Notes: a model not told the origin generated them from the letters alone. 64,000 bases of DNA from RGIG2041 sp045546315 (GCA_045546315.1 JAZQCN010000091.1:1-64000); one strand, 5' to 3'. Positions 33,843 to 43,650 are shown, counted from the first letter of the stretch. A program made the numbers and translations.

Positions 33843-35938
33843 TTCTTCGTACCGCCTTTTTTCAAGCTTTCCTCAAAATCACAGCCCGGATTCAGGCAAA
33901 CGGTCTTGCGCCCCGCGCGCGAAATATTGGTAAACAGCGCCTTCCCGCATTTCGGGCAGGTGCGGCTCTTGAGCGGTGTATCCCAAGTCATAAAATCACA
34001 ATTCTGGTAGTCCTCACAACCGTAGTAGGTCTTGCCCGTGCGCGTACGCTTTACCAAAAGCGGCTTGCCGCATTTCGGACAGCTTACACCTGCCTCCACG
34101 CGAATCGACTTTGTATTTCTGCATTCCGGAAAGCCCGGGCACGCCAGGAACTTGCCGCTGCGCCCGAGTTTATAAACCATCATTCTGCCGCACTTTTCGC
34201 AAACCACATCCGAAACCTCATCTGCGATTTTCACATGCTCAAGCTCCTTTTCGGCGCGGTCCAAATCCGCTTTGAAGTCCGGATAGAAATCACGCAGAAT
34301 CTGCTTCCAGGCAACACTGCCGCTCTCGACATCGTCTAAGCGCGACTCCATATTTGCCGTAAATTCCACATCGACAATATTTTCAAAGTTTTCTTTCAAA
34401 AGCTTCGTTGTAACCTTACCGAGCTCTGTCGGCACGAGCGACTTTTTCTCGCGTGTTACATAGCCGCGCGCCAGAATGGTCGTAATCGTCGGCGCATAGG
34501 TCGACGGTCTGCCAATGCCCTCTTCCTCCAGCGCCTTAACAAGCGTCGCCTCTGTATAGCGCGGCGGCGGTGCAGTAAAGTGCTGCTCCGGCTCTACACT
34601 GTCTAAGCTCAGCACATCGCCCTTTGCAAGCGGCGGCAGCGCTGTCTGCTTTTCGCTTTCCGCATCGCTGCCCTCTGTATATACCTTCATAAAGCCGTCA
34701 AAGAGCACCGTTGTGCCGGTTGCGCGGAAATTGTGCTTTTCACATACAATCTCGGCTACCGTGTTTTCCACCCTTGCATTTTCCATCTGACTGGCTACAA
34801 AGCGCTCCCAAATCAGCTTATAAAGCTTGTACTGGTCATTGGTCAAAGAACCCTTAACCGTCTCCGGTGTCAAATGCACATTCGTCGGGCGGATGGCTTC
34901 GTGCGCATCCTGCGAATTCTTTCTTGTCTTATATACGCGGAAGGACTTCGGTGCGTACTTTTCGCCGTACTTATCCATAATCAGATTTTTCGCCGCAGCC
35001 TGTGCCTCAACCGCAATACGAACAGAATCCGTACGCATATAGGTAATCAAACCGATTTTGCCCATACCGGTTACATTCACGCCTTCGTACAGCATCTGCG
35101 CCGTCGCCATGGTTTTTCTGGCCTGGAAGTTGATTTTTCTGGAAGCCTCCTGCTGCAGAGTCGAGGTCGTAAACGGCGGTGCCGGACTCTTTTGTGCCAC
35201 GGTCTGCTTCACATCCGCTACCGAAAACGGCTTGCCGGTAACTGCGTTAACGATTGCCATCGCAGCCGCTTCGTCGCCAACCTCCACCTTTTTGCCCGCA
35301 GTACCGTAGTAGCTTGCCTTTACCTTCTTTTTGCCGCCCTGCGGTAAAAGATATGCAATAATACTCCAGTACTCGCGCGGAATAAATGCCTCGATTTCCT
35401 CCTCACGGTCACAGATAAGGCGCGTTGCCACACTCTGCACACGGCCGGCGGAAAGCCCCTTCTTTACCTTTTTCCAAAGAATCGGACTGAGCTGATAACC
35501 CACCACTCTGTCGAGCGCGCGTCTTGCCTGCTGCGCATCTACAAGCTTTTGATCGATGCTGCGCGGCTCCTTCACCGCTTTTTTCACGGCATCCTTCGTA
35601 ATCTCATTAAAGGTGACACGGTTTTTTTCCGTTGCCGCAAGGCCGAGCGCATTTGCCAAATGCCAGCTGATTGCCTCACCCTCGCGGTCAGGGTCCGTTG
35701 CGAGCAGAACCTGGTCTGCTTCCTTTGCAAGCTTGCGCAGCTTGCCGAGAATTTCACCCTTGCCGCGAATCGTGATATAATGCGGCTCAAAGTCGTCCTC
35801 AATATCAATACCCATCTGGCTCTTCGGCAGGTCAATAATATGACCGACCGATGCCTCGACACTGTAGGTAGACCCAAGATACTTTTTAATGGTGTCTGCC
35901 TTTGAAGGAGACTCTACAATAATCAGTTTCTTTCCCAT
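33839..35938 (-). CDS. topA: DNA topoisomerase I
   Basis: Type IA topoisomerase, 699 residues. The Toprim domain is at the start (LIIVESPSKADTIKKYLG, ATDPDREGEAISWHL with the acidic triad), the active-site Tyr lies in LITYMRTDSVRI (about residue 300), and three C4-type zinc ribbons follow at the C-terminus (CEKCGRMM...CPGFPEC; CPKCGKPLL...CEDYQNC; CPKCGKALF...CLNPGC). Relaxes negative supercoils. The ATG follows GGAGG. Coupled to trmFO downstream and dprA upstream (32 bases). Confidence 0.98.
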   Translation of the reverse strand: MGKKLIIVESPSKADTIKKYLGSTYSVEASVGHIIDLPKSQMGIDIEDDFEPHYITIRGKGEILGKLRKLAKEADQVLLATDPDREGEAISWHLANALGLAATEKNRVTFNEITKDAVKKAVKEPRSIDQKLVDAQQARRALDRVVGYQLSPILWKKVKKGLSAGRVQSVATRLICDREEEIEAFIPREYWSIIAYLLPQGGKKKVKASYYGTAGKKVEVGDEAAAMAIVNAVTGKPFSVADVKQTVAQKSPAPPFTTSTLQQEASRKINFQARKTMATAQMLYEGVNVTGMGKIGLITYMRTDSVRIAVEAQAAAKNLIMDKYGEKYAPKSFRVYKTRKNSQDAHEAIRPTNVHLTPETVKGSLTNDQYKLYKLIWERFVASQMENARVENTVAEIVCEKHNFRATGTTVLFDGFMKVYTEGSDAESEKQTALPPLAKGDVLSLDSVEPEQHFTAPPPRYTEATLVKALEEEGIGRPSTYAPTITTILARGYVTREKKSLVPTELGKVTTKLLKENFENIVDVEFTANMESRLDDVESGSVAWKQILRDFYPDFKADLDRAEKELEHVKIADEVSDVVCEKCGRMMVYKLGRSGKFLACPGFPECRNTKSIRVEAGVSCPKCGKPLLVKRTRTGKTYYGCEDYQNCDFMTWDTPLKSRTCPKCGKALFTNISRAGRKTVCLNPGCDFEESLKKGGTKK

Positions 35939-35970
35939 AACTTCCTCCGTCTGTTCTATACTTCAATTTC

Positions 35971-37134
35971 TTATTCAACCAAAATGCCGAAATTGTTGCT
36001 GCCGAGGCTCTTGACCAAGCCCGACAGCTCCAGCATCGTTAAAAGTGCACCGACAAAGCCCGCATCCTTGCCAAGCACATTGCAAAGCTCGTCGATGTGC
36101 ATATTCTTTTTCGCCAAAAGGACAACGATTTCCCGGCTCGTTTCATCGAGCGGCTCCAGTTTCTTTTGCGAAAGCACCACCTGCTTGACCGTTTCCGGCT
36201 TCGGCTTCAAAAAGCGCTTGCCCTTGCGGATTTTATAGTCAGGTCCGTGCAAAAGCTCTAGCTGATACGGGTACTCCTCTAAAACATCCTCTACCTTTTT
36301 GCAAAGCTTCGCGCCGCTGTTTTGAATCAAATCATTGCAGCCTTGCGAAAAATGGCGGTTGTAATCGCCGGGCACGGCAAATACATCCTTGCCCATATCC
36401 AGTGCGCGGCTCGCCGTAATCAGCGCACCGCTCTTTACAGGTGCCTCCGTTACCAGCGTACCTGCGCCAAGCGCCGCCATAATGCGGTTTCTGCGCGGGA
36501 AATTTCGCGCGTTTGCAGCGGTTCCCGGCACAAACTCGGTGATGACTGCACCGCTTTTGATAATTTGTGCATACAGCTTTCGGTTCTCCTTCGGATAAAC
36601 AACATCAATGCCGCAACCGAGCACTGCAACCGTTTTCCCGCTGGCGGCCAATGCTGCCTTGTGCGCCACCGTATCAATGCCGCGCGCCATACCGCCGATG
36701 ATGGTCACGCCGTTTTGCGCCAAATCATACGCGAGCTGCTCGGTCACCTTCAAGCCGTACTCCGTGGCATCGCGCGTACCGACAACGGTGATTGCCAAAA
36801 GTCTGTCCCAATTTAAAATCTCACCCATACCGTAGAGCACATACGGTATGTCGCTGCACTCGCGCAACGCGGACGGATAAGCTGCATCGTCATAGCAAAG
36901 CACCCACGCCCCGATTTGGCGGATGCGCTTTAATACGCTCTCGGCAACAGATAAATCGTGTGCCGTGATGACCTGTATATCCTTACCGGTAATCCTTTCC
37001 GTGCGCATAAGTGCCGCTTCGTCGGCAGCGTAAATGTCCTCAATTGTATCAAAGCGCTCCAAAAGTGCGCTGATTTTCGCTCCGGTAATGCCGTCCAAGC
37101 TCGTCAGCCAAATCCATAAAAGCTTTCTGTCCAT
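35971..37134 (-). CDS. dprA: DNA-processing protein DprA
   Basis: DprA loads RecA onto incoming single-stranded DNA during transformation. The 387 residues have an N-terminal SAM/HhH-like region (SLDGITGAKISALLERF), the Rossmann-like core with GTRDATEYGL (about 119-128), GGMARGIDTVAHKAAL, LGCGIDVVYPKENRKLY, FPRRNRIMAALG and TLVTEAPVKSGALITA, and a C-terminal winged helix (about 320-387). Well conserved. It precedes topA-trmFO in the same direction. The ribosome site is weak and distant (AAGGA, 13 bases). Confidence 0.96.
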   Translation of the reverse strand: MDRKLLWIWLTSLDGITGAKISALLERFDTIEDIYAADEAALMRTERITGKDIQVITAHDLSVAESVLKRIRQIGAWVLCYDDAAYPSALRECSDIPYVLYGMGEILNWDRLLAITVVGTRDATEYGLKVTEQLAYDLAQNGVTIIGGMARGIDTVAHKAALAASGKTVAVLGCGIDVVYPKENRKLYAQIIKSGAVITEFVPGTAANARNFPRRNRIMAALGAGTLVTEAPVKSGALITASRALDMGKDVFAVPGDYNRHFSQGCNDLIQNSGAKLCKKVEDVLEEYPYQLELLHGPDYKIRKGKRFLKPKPETVKQVVLSQKKLEPLDETSREIVVLLAKKNMHIDELCNVLGKDAGFVGALLTMLELSGLVKSLGSNNFGILVE

Positions 37135-37343
37135 TGCACGCGCACCGTCCTTTTTGATCCTTTCGGATATAAAACCCTTTTTCTAACATACTACAAAACG
37201 GACGCTTTGTCAAAACTTTTTTTCATTAATATATAATTATTAGTAATTTTTTTTCGACACTTACCGCGTTTTCGTTGCGTTTTATGAATTTCTGTGTTAA
37301 AATACAGTTTAGCAACTCAAATTTAAAAGAAAGCGGTAAAAAT

Positions 37344-39179
37344 ATGATTGACGATAGATTATTGATGTCCGTTTCCAAGCCGATTCAGTACACCGGCGGC
37401 GAGCTGGGCATGGTAAAAAAGGATATAAATGCCGTCGACATTCGCTTCGCCTTTTGTTTTCCGGACAATTACGAGGTCGGCATGTCGCATTTGGGTATGA
37501 AGATTTTGTATCATCTGTTAAATGAGCGCGAAGACACCTACTGCGAGCGCGTATTTGCGCCGTGGCCGGATATGGAAGAAAAAATGCGCGAGCGCGGCGA
37601 GCCGCTGTTTTCCATTGAAACGAAATCTGCCGTAAAGGATTTTGATTTTATCGGCTTTACGCTGATGTACGAAATGTGCTACTCCAATGTTGTAAATATG
37701 CTCGATTTATCCGGCGTGCCGATGCTTGCCGCCGACCGCGGTGAGGGCGATCCGTTTGTTTGCGCCGGCGGTGCATGCGCTTACAACGGTGAACCGCTTG
37801 CGGATTTTATCGACTTTTTCATTTTAGGTGAGGGCGAAGAAATCTTAAACGAGGTTATGGAGACTTATGCGGACTGGAAGAAAAAAAAGCAGAACCGCAA
37901 AGCCTTTTTGGAGCGCATTGCAGAATTAGAGGGCATCTATGTGCCGTCGTTTTACGATGTCGAATACAACGAGGACGGTACAATCAAGTCCTTTACCAAA
38001 AATAATGTACACGCGAAGGACAGAATCCGCAAGCGAATCATTACGGATTTTGACAATTCATATTTCCCCGAAAGCATTATCGTGCCGTTCGGCGAAGCCG
38101 TACACGACCGCGTAACGCTCGAAATATTCCGCGGCTGTATTCGCGGCTGCCGCTTCTGTCAGGCAGGCTATGTCTACCGTCCGGTGCGCGAAAAGAGCGC
38201 AAAAAAGCTGGTAGCTTTAGCCCAAAAGCTGATGAAGGCAACCGGCTACGAGGAAATTTCGCTTTGCTCGCTTTCCACAAGTGATTATCGCGAGTTAAAC
38301 GAGCTCACGGAAGGTCTTTTGGAAGAAATCGAAAAGCAGAAAGTCAACCTTTCTTTACCGTCGCTTCGTATTGATAATTTTTCTCTCGATTTAATGCATA
38401 AGGTGCAAACCGTGCGCAAAAGCGGCATCACCTTTGCCCCGGAAGCGGGCACACAGCGCCTTCGCGATGTCATCAAAAAGGGTGTAACCGAGGCGGATTT
38501 AATTCGCTCTGTTTCTATGGTGTTTTCAGGCGGCTGGACAAATTTAAAGCTTTACTTTATGATTGGTCTGCCGACAGAAACCGAGGATGATGTGCGCGGC
38601 ATCGGCGCACTGGCGCATAAGGTACTGGATGCCTACTATGCACAGCCGAAGGAAGAACGACACGGCAGTCCGAGAATCTCCGTGAGTGCATCGACCTTTG
38701 TGCCAAAGCCGTTTACGCCGTTCCAGTGGGAAGCGCAGGATGATTTAGACACCATTTTGCAAAAGCAGAAGGCGGCGCGCAGCGCCATCCGCTCCAGACA
38801 AATCAGCTTCAGCTGGCACGAATCGAAGGTTACCATCTTAGAGGGCGCATTTGCGCGCGGCGACCGCCGTTTGGGCAAGGTGCTTTTAGCTGCACACAAG
38901 CACGGCTGCAAGTTTGACGGCTGGGATGAATACTTTAATTTTGAAGGCTGGATGCAGGCTTTTGCAGACTGCGGCATCGACATTGCATTTTATAACAACC
39001 GCAAGCGCAGCTTCGATGAAATTCTGCCGTGGGATCATATAGATGTCGGCGTAACCAAGGCATTTTTGCAGAAGGAATGCGAGCTTGCTTACAAGGGCAT
39101 CGTTACCCCGAACTGCCGCGAGCAGTGCACGGGCTGCGGCGCAAGCTGCTTTGGAGGAGGTGTTTGCTTTGAAAGGTAA
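37344..39179 (+). CDS. TIGR03960-family B12-binding-type radical SAM protein
   Basis: The 611 residues start with a B12-binding-like domain (CFPDNYEVGMSHLGMKILYHLLN) and continue with a radical SAM core whose cluster motif is FRGCIRGCRFCQAGYVYRP (CxxxCxxC, about residues 263-281). GITFAPEAGTQRLRDVI and YFMIGLPTETEDDV follow, and the C-terminus ends in a Cys-rich string (CREQCTGCGASCFGGGVC). The start ATG at 37344 has the weak ribosome site AAGCGG. Its stop overlaps the next gene by 11 bases; the pair occurs together across Clostridia and may act in RNA or cofactor modification, but the substrate is not known. Confidence 0.92.
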   Translation: MIDDRLLMSVSKPIQYTGGELGMVKKDINAVDIRFAFCFPDNYEVGMSHLGMKILYHLLNEREDTYCERVFAPWPDMEEKMRERGEPLFSIETKSAVKDFDFIGFTLMYEMCYSNVVNMLDLSGVPMLAADRGEGDPFVCAGGACAYNGEPLADFIDFFILGEGEEILNEVMETYADWKKKKQNRKAFLERIAELEGIYVPSFYDVEYNEDGTIKSFTKNNVHAKDRIRKRIITDFDNSYFPESIIVPFGEAVHDRVTLEIFRGCIRGCRFCQAGYVYRPVREKSAKKLVALAQKLMKATGYEEISLCSLSTSDYRELNELTEGLLEEIEKQKVNLSLPSLRIDNFSLDLMHKVQTVRKSGITFAPEAGTQRLRDVIKKGVTEADLIRSVSMVFSGGWTNLKLYFMIGLPTETEDDVRGIGALAHKVLDAYYAQPKEERHGSPRISVSASTFVPKPFTPFQWEAQDDLDTILQKQKAARSAIRSRQISFSWHESKVTILEGAFARGDRRLGKVLLAAHKHGCKFDGWDEYFNFEGWMQAFADCGIDIAFYNNRKRSFDEILPWDHIDVGVTKAFLQKECELAYKGIVTPNCREQCTGCGASCFGGGVCFER

Positions 39180-39834
39180 CTACACCTACCGCCTGCTCTA
39201 CGAAAAGGGCGTAAATGTGCGCTACATTTCACAATTGGATTTCGTGCGCGTCTTAAACCGCACGGTGCGCAGAAGCGGCCTGCCTGTGACATACACGGTC
39301 GGCTTCAATCCGCACCCGGTAATGACCGTTGCCGCGCCGATTCCGGTCGGCACAACCAGTGTATACGAGTGCATCGACATCGACTTTGACGAAAAGCAGG
39401 ACACCGCATTTTTAGCAAAGCACTTAGATGCCACCTTCCCGGAAGGCATCCGCGTGCTTGAGGCAAAAGAGGTTACACAAGCCTCTGTCCCCTTCCGCGA
39501 TATCGATTCTGCAAGCTACACGGTGCGCGCAGAATATTCGGGCGCTGCGCCGGATGTAAATGCATTTTTAGCGCTCGGCGAAATCTTGATTGAAAAAAAA
39601 ACAAAAAAGGGCTTAAAGGAAATTGACATCAAACCCGACATTGAAAAGCTTGCGCTTTTGTCTGTCGAAGACGGCATATGCATTTTCGAAATGCAGCTGC
39701 CGTGCGGCAACGAAAAGAACATCAAACCGGATTTGGTGGTGCAGGCAATTGAGAAATATCAGCCGCAATTTCACGCAGAATGCGTTCTGCCGCACAGAAC
39801 GGCAGTTTATGCAAAAGGTAAATTAATTTTTTAG
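39169..39834 (+). CDS. TIGR03936-family protein (DUF2344), radical SAM partner
   Basis: The 221 residues follow DUF2344: YRLLYEKGVNVRYISQLDFVRVLNRTVRRSGLPVTYTVGFNPHP (residues about 6-49), then AAPIPVGTTSVYECIDIDF. In many genomes this domain is fused to or lies next to the radical SAM enzyme. The start is TTG at 39169, with GGAGGAGG eight bases upstream, overlapping the radical SAM stop by 11 bases; this start fits the family length. The overlap implies translational coupling and a shared complex. Confidence 0.92.
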   Translation: MKGNYTYRLLYEKGVNVRYISQLDFVRVLNRTVRRSGLPVTYTVGFNPHPVMTVAAPIPVGTTSVYECIDIDFDEKQDTAFLAKHLDATFPEGIRVLEAKEVTQASVPFRDIDSASYTVRAEYSGAAPDVNAFLALGEILIEKKTKKGLKEIDIKPDIEKLALLSVEDGICIFEMQLPCGNEKNIKPDLVVQAIEKYQPQFHAECVLPHRTAVYAKGKLIF

Positions 39835-39846
39835 GAGGATATACAC

Positions 39847-40233
39847 ATGGTAAAAGGTATGGAACATGTAGCAATCTTTGCTGCAGACACAAAAAAGCTC
39901 ACAGACTGGTACAAGGACATGTTTGGTCTTCGTGAGGTGTACAACAACGGTAAGGGCACAATCTTCCTTGCTTTCGAGAGCGGTGATATGATTGAGTTTT
40001 GCATGGCAGCAGAGCCGATGCAAACTGCAACCGACAAAACCGCAGGTATTCGCCACCTTGCGCTCGCCATCGACGACGACAAATTCGACGCAATGGTTGA
40101 AAAGCTCAAGGCAGACGGCGTAAAGGTAATCACGGATGTAGTTGTTTCCCCGAAGGGCATCAAGACCTTCTTCTTTGCAGACCCGGAGGGTAACATCAGC
40201 CACCTGATTATGAGACCGGAACCGTTAGTATAA
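39847..40233 (+). CDS. VOC-family (glyoxalase-like) protein
   Basis: The 128 residues form two beta-alpha-beta-beta-beta repeats of the vicinal oxygen chelate fold: EHVAIFAADTKKLTDWYKDMFGL (His about 7) and RHLALAIDDDKFDAMVEKLKADGV, ending with FFFADPEGNISHLI (Glu in DPEGN). The candidate metal ligands His and Glu are present, so a lyase, isomerase or dioxygenase role is possible. The ATG has AGGAGG upstream. It lies 12 bases after the DUF2344 gene and 13 bases before the LUD gene, so these are likely one transcription unit. Confidence 0.9.
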   Translation: MVKGMEHVAIFAADTKKLTDWYKDMFGLREVYNNGKGTIFLAFESGDMIEFCMAAEPMQTATDKTAGIRHLALAIDDDKFDAMVEKLKADGVKVITDVVVSPKGIKTFFFADPEGNISHLIMRPEPLV

Positions 40234-40246
40234 GGAGGAAACAAAA

Positions 40247-40894
40247 ATGGATGCAAAAGAAGTACTGAAATGGGACGCGCAAAACAAAGTAAATGAAGTT
40301 GCAGAGGCTTTAAGAAAAAAGCACTTCGGCGTTGTCATCGCAAACAGCGCTGATGAAGTACGCGGCATTGTAGAAGAAATGATTCCCGAAAAGGCAACCG
40401 TTGCTGTCGGCGGCTCTGTGACGCTGATTGAGACCGGCGTTGAGGATTTGCTCGAAAACAGCGGCAAGTATAACTGGATTGACCGTTACCATCAGCCGAA
40501 TTTCGAAATCATTATGGACAAATACCGCGAAGGCTATTTTGCAGATTGGTTTGTAACAAGCACAAATGCCGTAACGAAAAACGGCGAGCTTGTCAACACC
40601 GACAGCACAGGCAATCGCGTTGGCTGTATCAGCTTCGGCCCGAAGAAGGTTATCGTCATTGCCGGCGTAAACAAAATCGTAGAAGATATCGCAGAGGGCA
40701 TCGACAGAAGCTTTAAGGTTGCACCGCTCAACGCAAAGCGCATCGGTCATAATACGCCATGTGCAGAAACAGGCGTTTGTGTAGACTGCGACTGCAAGGC
40801 TCGTATGTGCAACACCACAAGCATCGTACATACCTGCGTAAAATGGCCGGAGAGAATCACCGTAATTTTAGTGCCGGAAGTTTTAGGCTATTAA
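40247..40894 (+). CDS. LUD-domain protein (LutC/YkgG-like)
   Basis: The 215 residues match the LUD domain (DUF162): FGVVIANSADEVRGIVEEMIPEKATVAVGGSVTLIETGV, ADWFVTSTNAVTKNGELVNTDSTGNRVGCISFGPKKVIVIAGVNKI, and a Cys-bearing segment NTPCAETGVCVDCDCKARMC (about residues 166-185) that could bind an iron-sulfur cluster. LutC works with LutA and LutB in lactate oxidation; neither partner is nearby, and single LUD proteins of this length are common in Clostridia. Function is therefore uncertain. The ATG follows AAGGAGG. Confidence 0.88.
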   Translation: MDAKEVLKWDAQNKVNEVAEALRKKHFGVVIANSADEVRGIVEEMIPEKATVAVGGSVTLIETGVEDLLENSGKYNWIDRYHQPNFEIIMDKYREGYFADWFVTSTNAVTKNGELVNTDSTGNRVGCISFGPKKVIVIAGVNKIVEDIAEGIDRSFKVAPLNAKRIGHNTPCAETGVCVDCDCKARMCNTTSIVHTCVKWPERITVILVPEVLGY

Positions 40895-40911
40895 TCTTTA
40901 AAAATGAGCAG

Positions 40912-40935
40912 AAGGGCGATGCATACATCGCCCTT
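40912..40935 (+). terminator. Hairpin after the LUD gene
   Basis: AAGGGCGATG, loop CATA, CATCGCCCTT. The T run is missing, so termination would be inefficient and read-through into the HAD gene is likely. Confidence 0.55.
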
Positions 40936-40951
40936 CCCTATACGGAGAACT

Positions 40952-41638
40952 ATGATAAATTTTGTTTTTTTGGATTTAGACGATACAATTTTCGATTTTA
41001 AAAAAGCAGAGGCGGCGGCTCTGTCTAAAACGCTGACAGAGCACGGTCTTGCGCCGACGGACACGATTGTTGCGCGCTACAGCGCAATTAACGAAGCCTT
41101 CTGGAAAGCACTTGAGCGCGGAGAGGTAACGCGCGAACAGGTTTTACTCAACCGCTTTAAGGTGCTTTTTGAAGAATTCGGTATAGACTGCGATGCTTTT
41201 AAGGTCAAGACCAGCTACGAAGCAAACCTCGGCGAAGGGCATTATTTTATCGACGGCGCGGAGGCGCTTTTAGAAGCCCTGCACGGAAAATACAAGCTCT
41301 ATCTTGCCTCCAACGGCACAACCCATGTGCAGACCGGACGCATTAAAAGCGCCGGCATTGCGCGTTATTTCGAGGAAATCTTTATTTCCCAGATTGTCGG
41401 CGTCAACAAACCGAGCATAGAATTTTTCAACCGCTGTTTTTCTAAAATCGAAGATTTCAAAAAAGAAGAAACCATCATAATCGGCGACAGCTTATCGTCT
41501 GACATCGCAGGCGGCATCGCTGCGGGCATCCACACCTGCTGGTTTAATCCGCACGACCATACTGCACCTGCAGACATACAGCCGGAACACACAGTAAAAT
41601 TACTGTCAGAAATTCCGACACTATTGGAGGAACTGTAA
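40952..41638 (+). CDS. HAD-family nucleotidase (YjjG-like)
   Basis: The 228 residues match the YjjG branch of HAD phosphatases: motif I FLDLDDTIFDF (Asp nucleophiles at about 8 and 10), motif II LASNGTTHVQTGRI, motif III Lys in GVNKPSIEFF, motif IV IIIGDSLSSDIAGG. YjjG-type enzymes dephosphorylate noncanonical pyrimidine nucleotides. The ATG at 40952 follows CGGAGA; an upstream in-frame start would lie in the hairpin. It ends one base before the start of the heparinase gene, so the two are likely coupled. Confidence 0.9.
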   Translation: MINFVFLDLDDTIFDFKKAEAAALSKTLTEHGLAPTDTIVARYSAINEAFWKALERGEVTREQVLLNRFKVLFEEFGIDCDAFKVKTSYEANLGEGHYFIDGAEALLEALHGKYKLYLASNGTTHVQTGRIKSAGIARYFEEIFISQIVGVNKPSIEFFNRCFSKIEDFKKEETIIIGDSLSSDIAGGIAAGIHTCWFNPHDHTAPADIQPEHTVKLLSEIPTLLEEL

Positions 41639-41639
41639 A

Positions 41640-43439
41640 ATGAAGCTTTTTGAAAATAAAATCTATGACACACTGCCTTTAAGTAAATTCAAGCTGTTTT
41701 CGGATACAGATGGTTTTCCGAAAGCAGACAGCGCTCTCGGAAAAGAAATTATCAAAGCCGCAGACGAAGCGCTCCATGCCGAAATTCCGCAACTATACGC
41801 AAGCGTTTACCGTCGCTTTGTCGAGGACGGCAACCGCACAGAGTTCGAAGATGCCTACTTTGGTCGCCGCACTCTGCTTCGTACATTGCTTTTAGGCGAA
41901 ATTACAGAAAACCAAAACCGTTACACAGACAAAATCATCGACCTCGTATGGCTGATGACGGAAGAAACCAGCTGGGTTATTCCTGCGCACAACCATCAGG
42001 AATACAGTCTCATAGCCGAGGATGCAAAATACACGCCGCTACCGCTCAATTATGACGGAACCTATACCTTCATTGACTTGTTTTCCGCGGAAACCGGCGC
42101 GCTTTTATCGTTAGTATACTATTTTTTAAAGGATAAAATCGAGGCAAAGGTGCCCGATGCCGTCAATGACCGCATTGTATATGCCGTAAACGAACGTGTG
42201 CTCAAGCCGTTTATGCGTATGGAAAATATGTGGTGGATGGGCAAGACCGGCAAAAGGCCGAACAACTGGAACCCGTGGATCATTTCCAATGTGCTTTTGT
42301 GCTGTGCCTGCACCGAAGCAAACGATATGCAAAGAAGTCGCATCACCCACAAAGCGCTGCGCATATTAGATGCTTTTATCGACCCTTATGCAGAAGACGG
42401 CGGTTGTAACGAAGGTCCGCACTACTGGAGCGAAGCCTCCGGCGGACTTTTGGACATTTTTGAAATTTTAGAAGATTTAACCGGCGGTTGTCCTGAAATT
42501 TTCGAAACACCGCTTGTGTATAATATGTTTGACTATATCCGCAAGGTGCATATGACCGGAAATTATTTCACTACCTTTGCCGACGCCGCACCGGAATTAT
42601 ATAAAGACGGACTACCCTATGTTCTGCGTATGGCAAAAAAGACGAAAAACGCACAGCTGTACGGCTTTGCAGCGCAAATGACACCGTCACTGCAATTCCC
42701 GTATGCCAGCCGCGGCCACAACTACCGCACATTCAAAAACCTTTGCACCGAACTCCCGGCGCAAACGGACTACACGCCTGCTGAATTTGACTGTCTGCCG
42801 AATCTGCAGATTGCCGTATGGCGCAAGGGTGGCTTTTGCGCAGCCATCAAGGGTGGACATAACGGCGAAAGCCACAACCACAACGATGTCGGCAACTGCA
42901 TTATTCTGCATAATGGTAAACCAATTTTCATCGATATCGGCGCACCAACCTATACCAAGGATTTATTCAGCAGCAAGCGCTATGAGGTGTTCCCGACGGC
43001 ATCCGAATACCACAATCTGCCGATTGTAAACGGTCATACGCAAAAGGTCGGCGCAAACTACAGTGCAGACCGCTTTGCAGCAGATGAAAATGGGGCAAGC
43101 GTGGAATACACAAGCGCATACGGCAACGAAACCGTACGCAGCTGTGTGCGTGAGATAAGCGTAACCGAAAACAGCTTGATTTTGCACGAAAGCATCAAAG
43201 CAGACGGTGAAATCCGCTTGCAATACTATATGGCAAAGCAGCCGCAAATGCTCGAAAACAACACCCTTGCGCTCGAAGGCGTAAAAATCACACTGCCGTC
43301 CGATGCAAACTGCAGCATTGAACCCGTACCGCTGACGGATGCAAAAATCATTAAAAACTGGCATACGGACACGCTCTACAAGCTTGTTGTCGTCGGCAAA
43401 AACGAAATGGATATTACAATGCAAATACAGGCAAAATAA
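41640..43439 (+). CDS. Heparinase II/III-family polysaccharide lyase
   Basis: The 599 residues have an alpha/alpha-toroid N-terminal half (many aromatic helices, for example NMWWMGKTGKRPNNWNPW and GGCNEGPHYWSEASGG, residues about 197-270) and a C-terminal beta-sandwich with GGFCAAIKGGHNGESHNHNDVG, the conserved heparinase II/III stretch with candidate catalytic His residues. There is no signal peptide, so it would act in the cytoplasm on imported oligosaccharides. The ATG follows GGAGG. It probably belongs to uronic-acid-containing glycan breakdown together with the sugar-acid genes further along. Confidence 0.87.
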   Translation: MKLFENKIYDTLPLSKFKLFSDTDGFPKADSALGKEIIKAADEALHAEIPQLYASVYRRFVEDGNRTEFEDAYFGRRTLLRTLLLGEITENQNRYTDKIIDLVWLMTEETSWVIPAHNHQEYSLIAEDAKYTPLPLNYDGTYTFIDLFSAETGALLSLVYYFLKDKIEAKVPDAVNDRIVYAVNERVLKPFMRMENMWWMGKTGKRPNNWNPWIISNVLLCCACTEANDMQRSRITHKALRILDAFIDPYAEDGGCNEGPHYWSEASGGLLDIFEILEDLTGGCPEIFETPLVYNMFDYIRKVHMTGNYFTTFADAAPELYKDGLPYVLRMAKKTKNAQLYGFAAQMTPSLQFPYASRGHNYRTFKNLCTELPAQTDYTPAEFDCLPNLQIAVWRKGGFCAAIKGGHNGESHNHNDVGNCIILHNGKPIFIDIGAPTYTKDLFSSKRYEVFPTASEYHNLPIVNGHTQKVGANYSADRFAADENGASVEYTSAYGNETVRSCVREISVTENSLILHESIKADGEIRLQYYMAKQPQMLENNTLALEGVKITLPSDANCSIEPVPLTDAKIIKNWHTDTLYKLVVVGKNEMDITMQIQAK

Positions 43440-43462
43440 AAAAAGAGGCGCTGCCTCTTTTT
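43440..43462 (+). terminator. Terminator of the heparinase gene
   Basis: AAAAAGAGGC, loop GCT, GCCTCTTTTT with further T residues. Confidence 0.9.
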
Positions 43463-43502
43463 TATTTTATAAACCATGCATATTTCATGCAAAAAAGGTT
43501 CA

Positions 43503-43650
43503 TACTGAAAATGACCTCACAAAATACATTTTCGATGCACGCCGACGGTCTAACCCCAACCGACGGCGAAACACGAAAGGGTCAATCCTTTTCCCCAAAC
43601 CGGCAAGGTCGGATGCGTGTCCCCCACGCATCCGACCTTGCTTTGTTTTT
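43503..43650 (+). ncRNA. Candidate structured RNA or strong isolated terminator
   Basis: About 150 bases without a gene hold three consecutive foldable segments: GCCG-A-CGGT...ACCG-A-CGGC (about 43541-43567), GAAAGG...CCTTTTC, and a perfect 17-base-pair stem whose arms are GCAAGGTCGGATGCGTG (43603-43619) and its complement (43625-43641), followed by CTTTGTTTTT. The last stem could simply terminate transcription, yet the heparinase gene already has its own terminator and the AraC gene ends on the other side. No clear promoter was found, so this remains a candidate. Confidence 0.35.
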
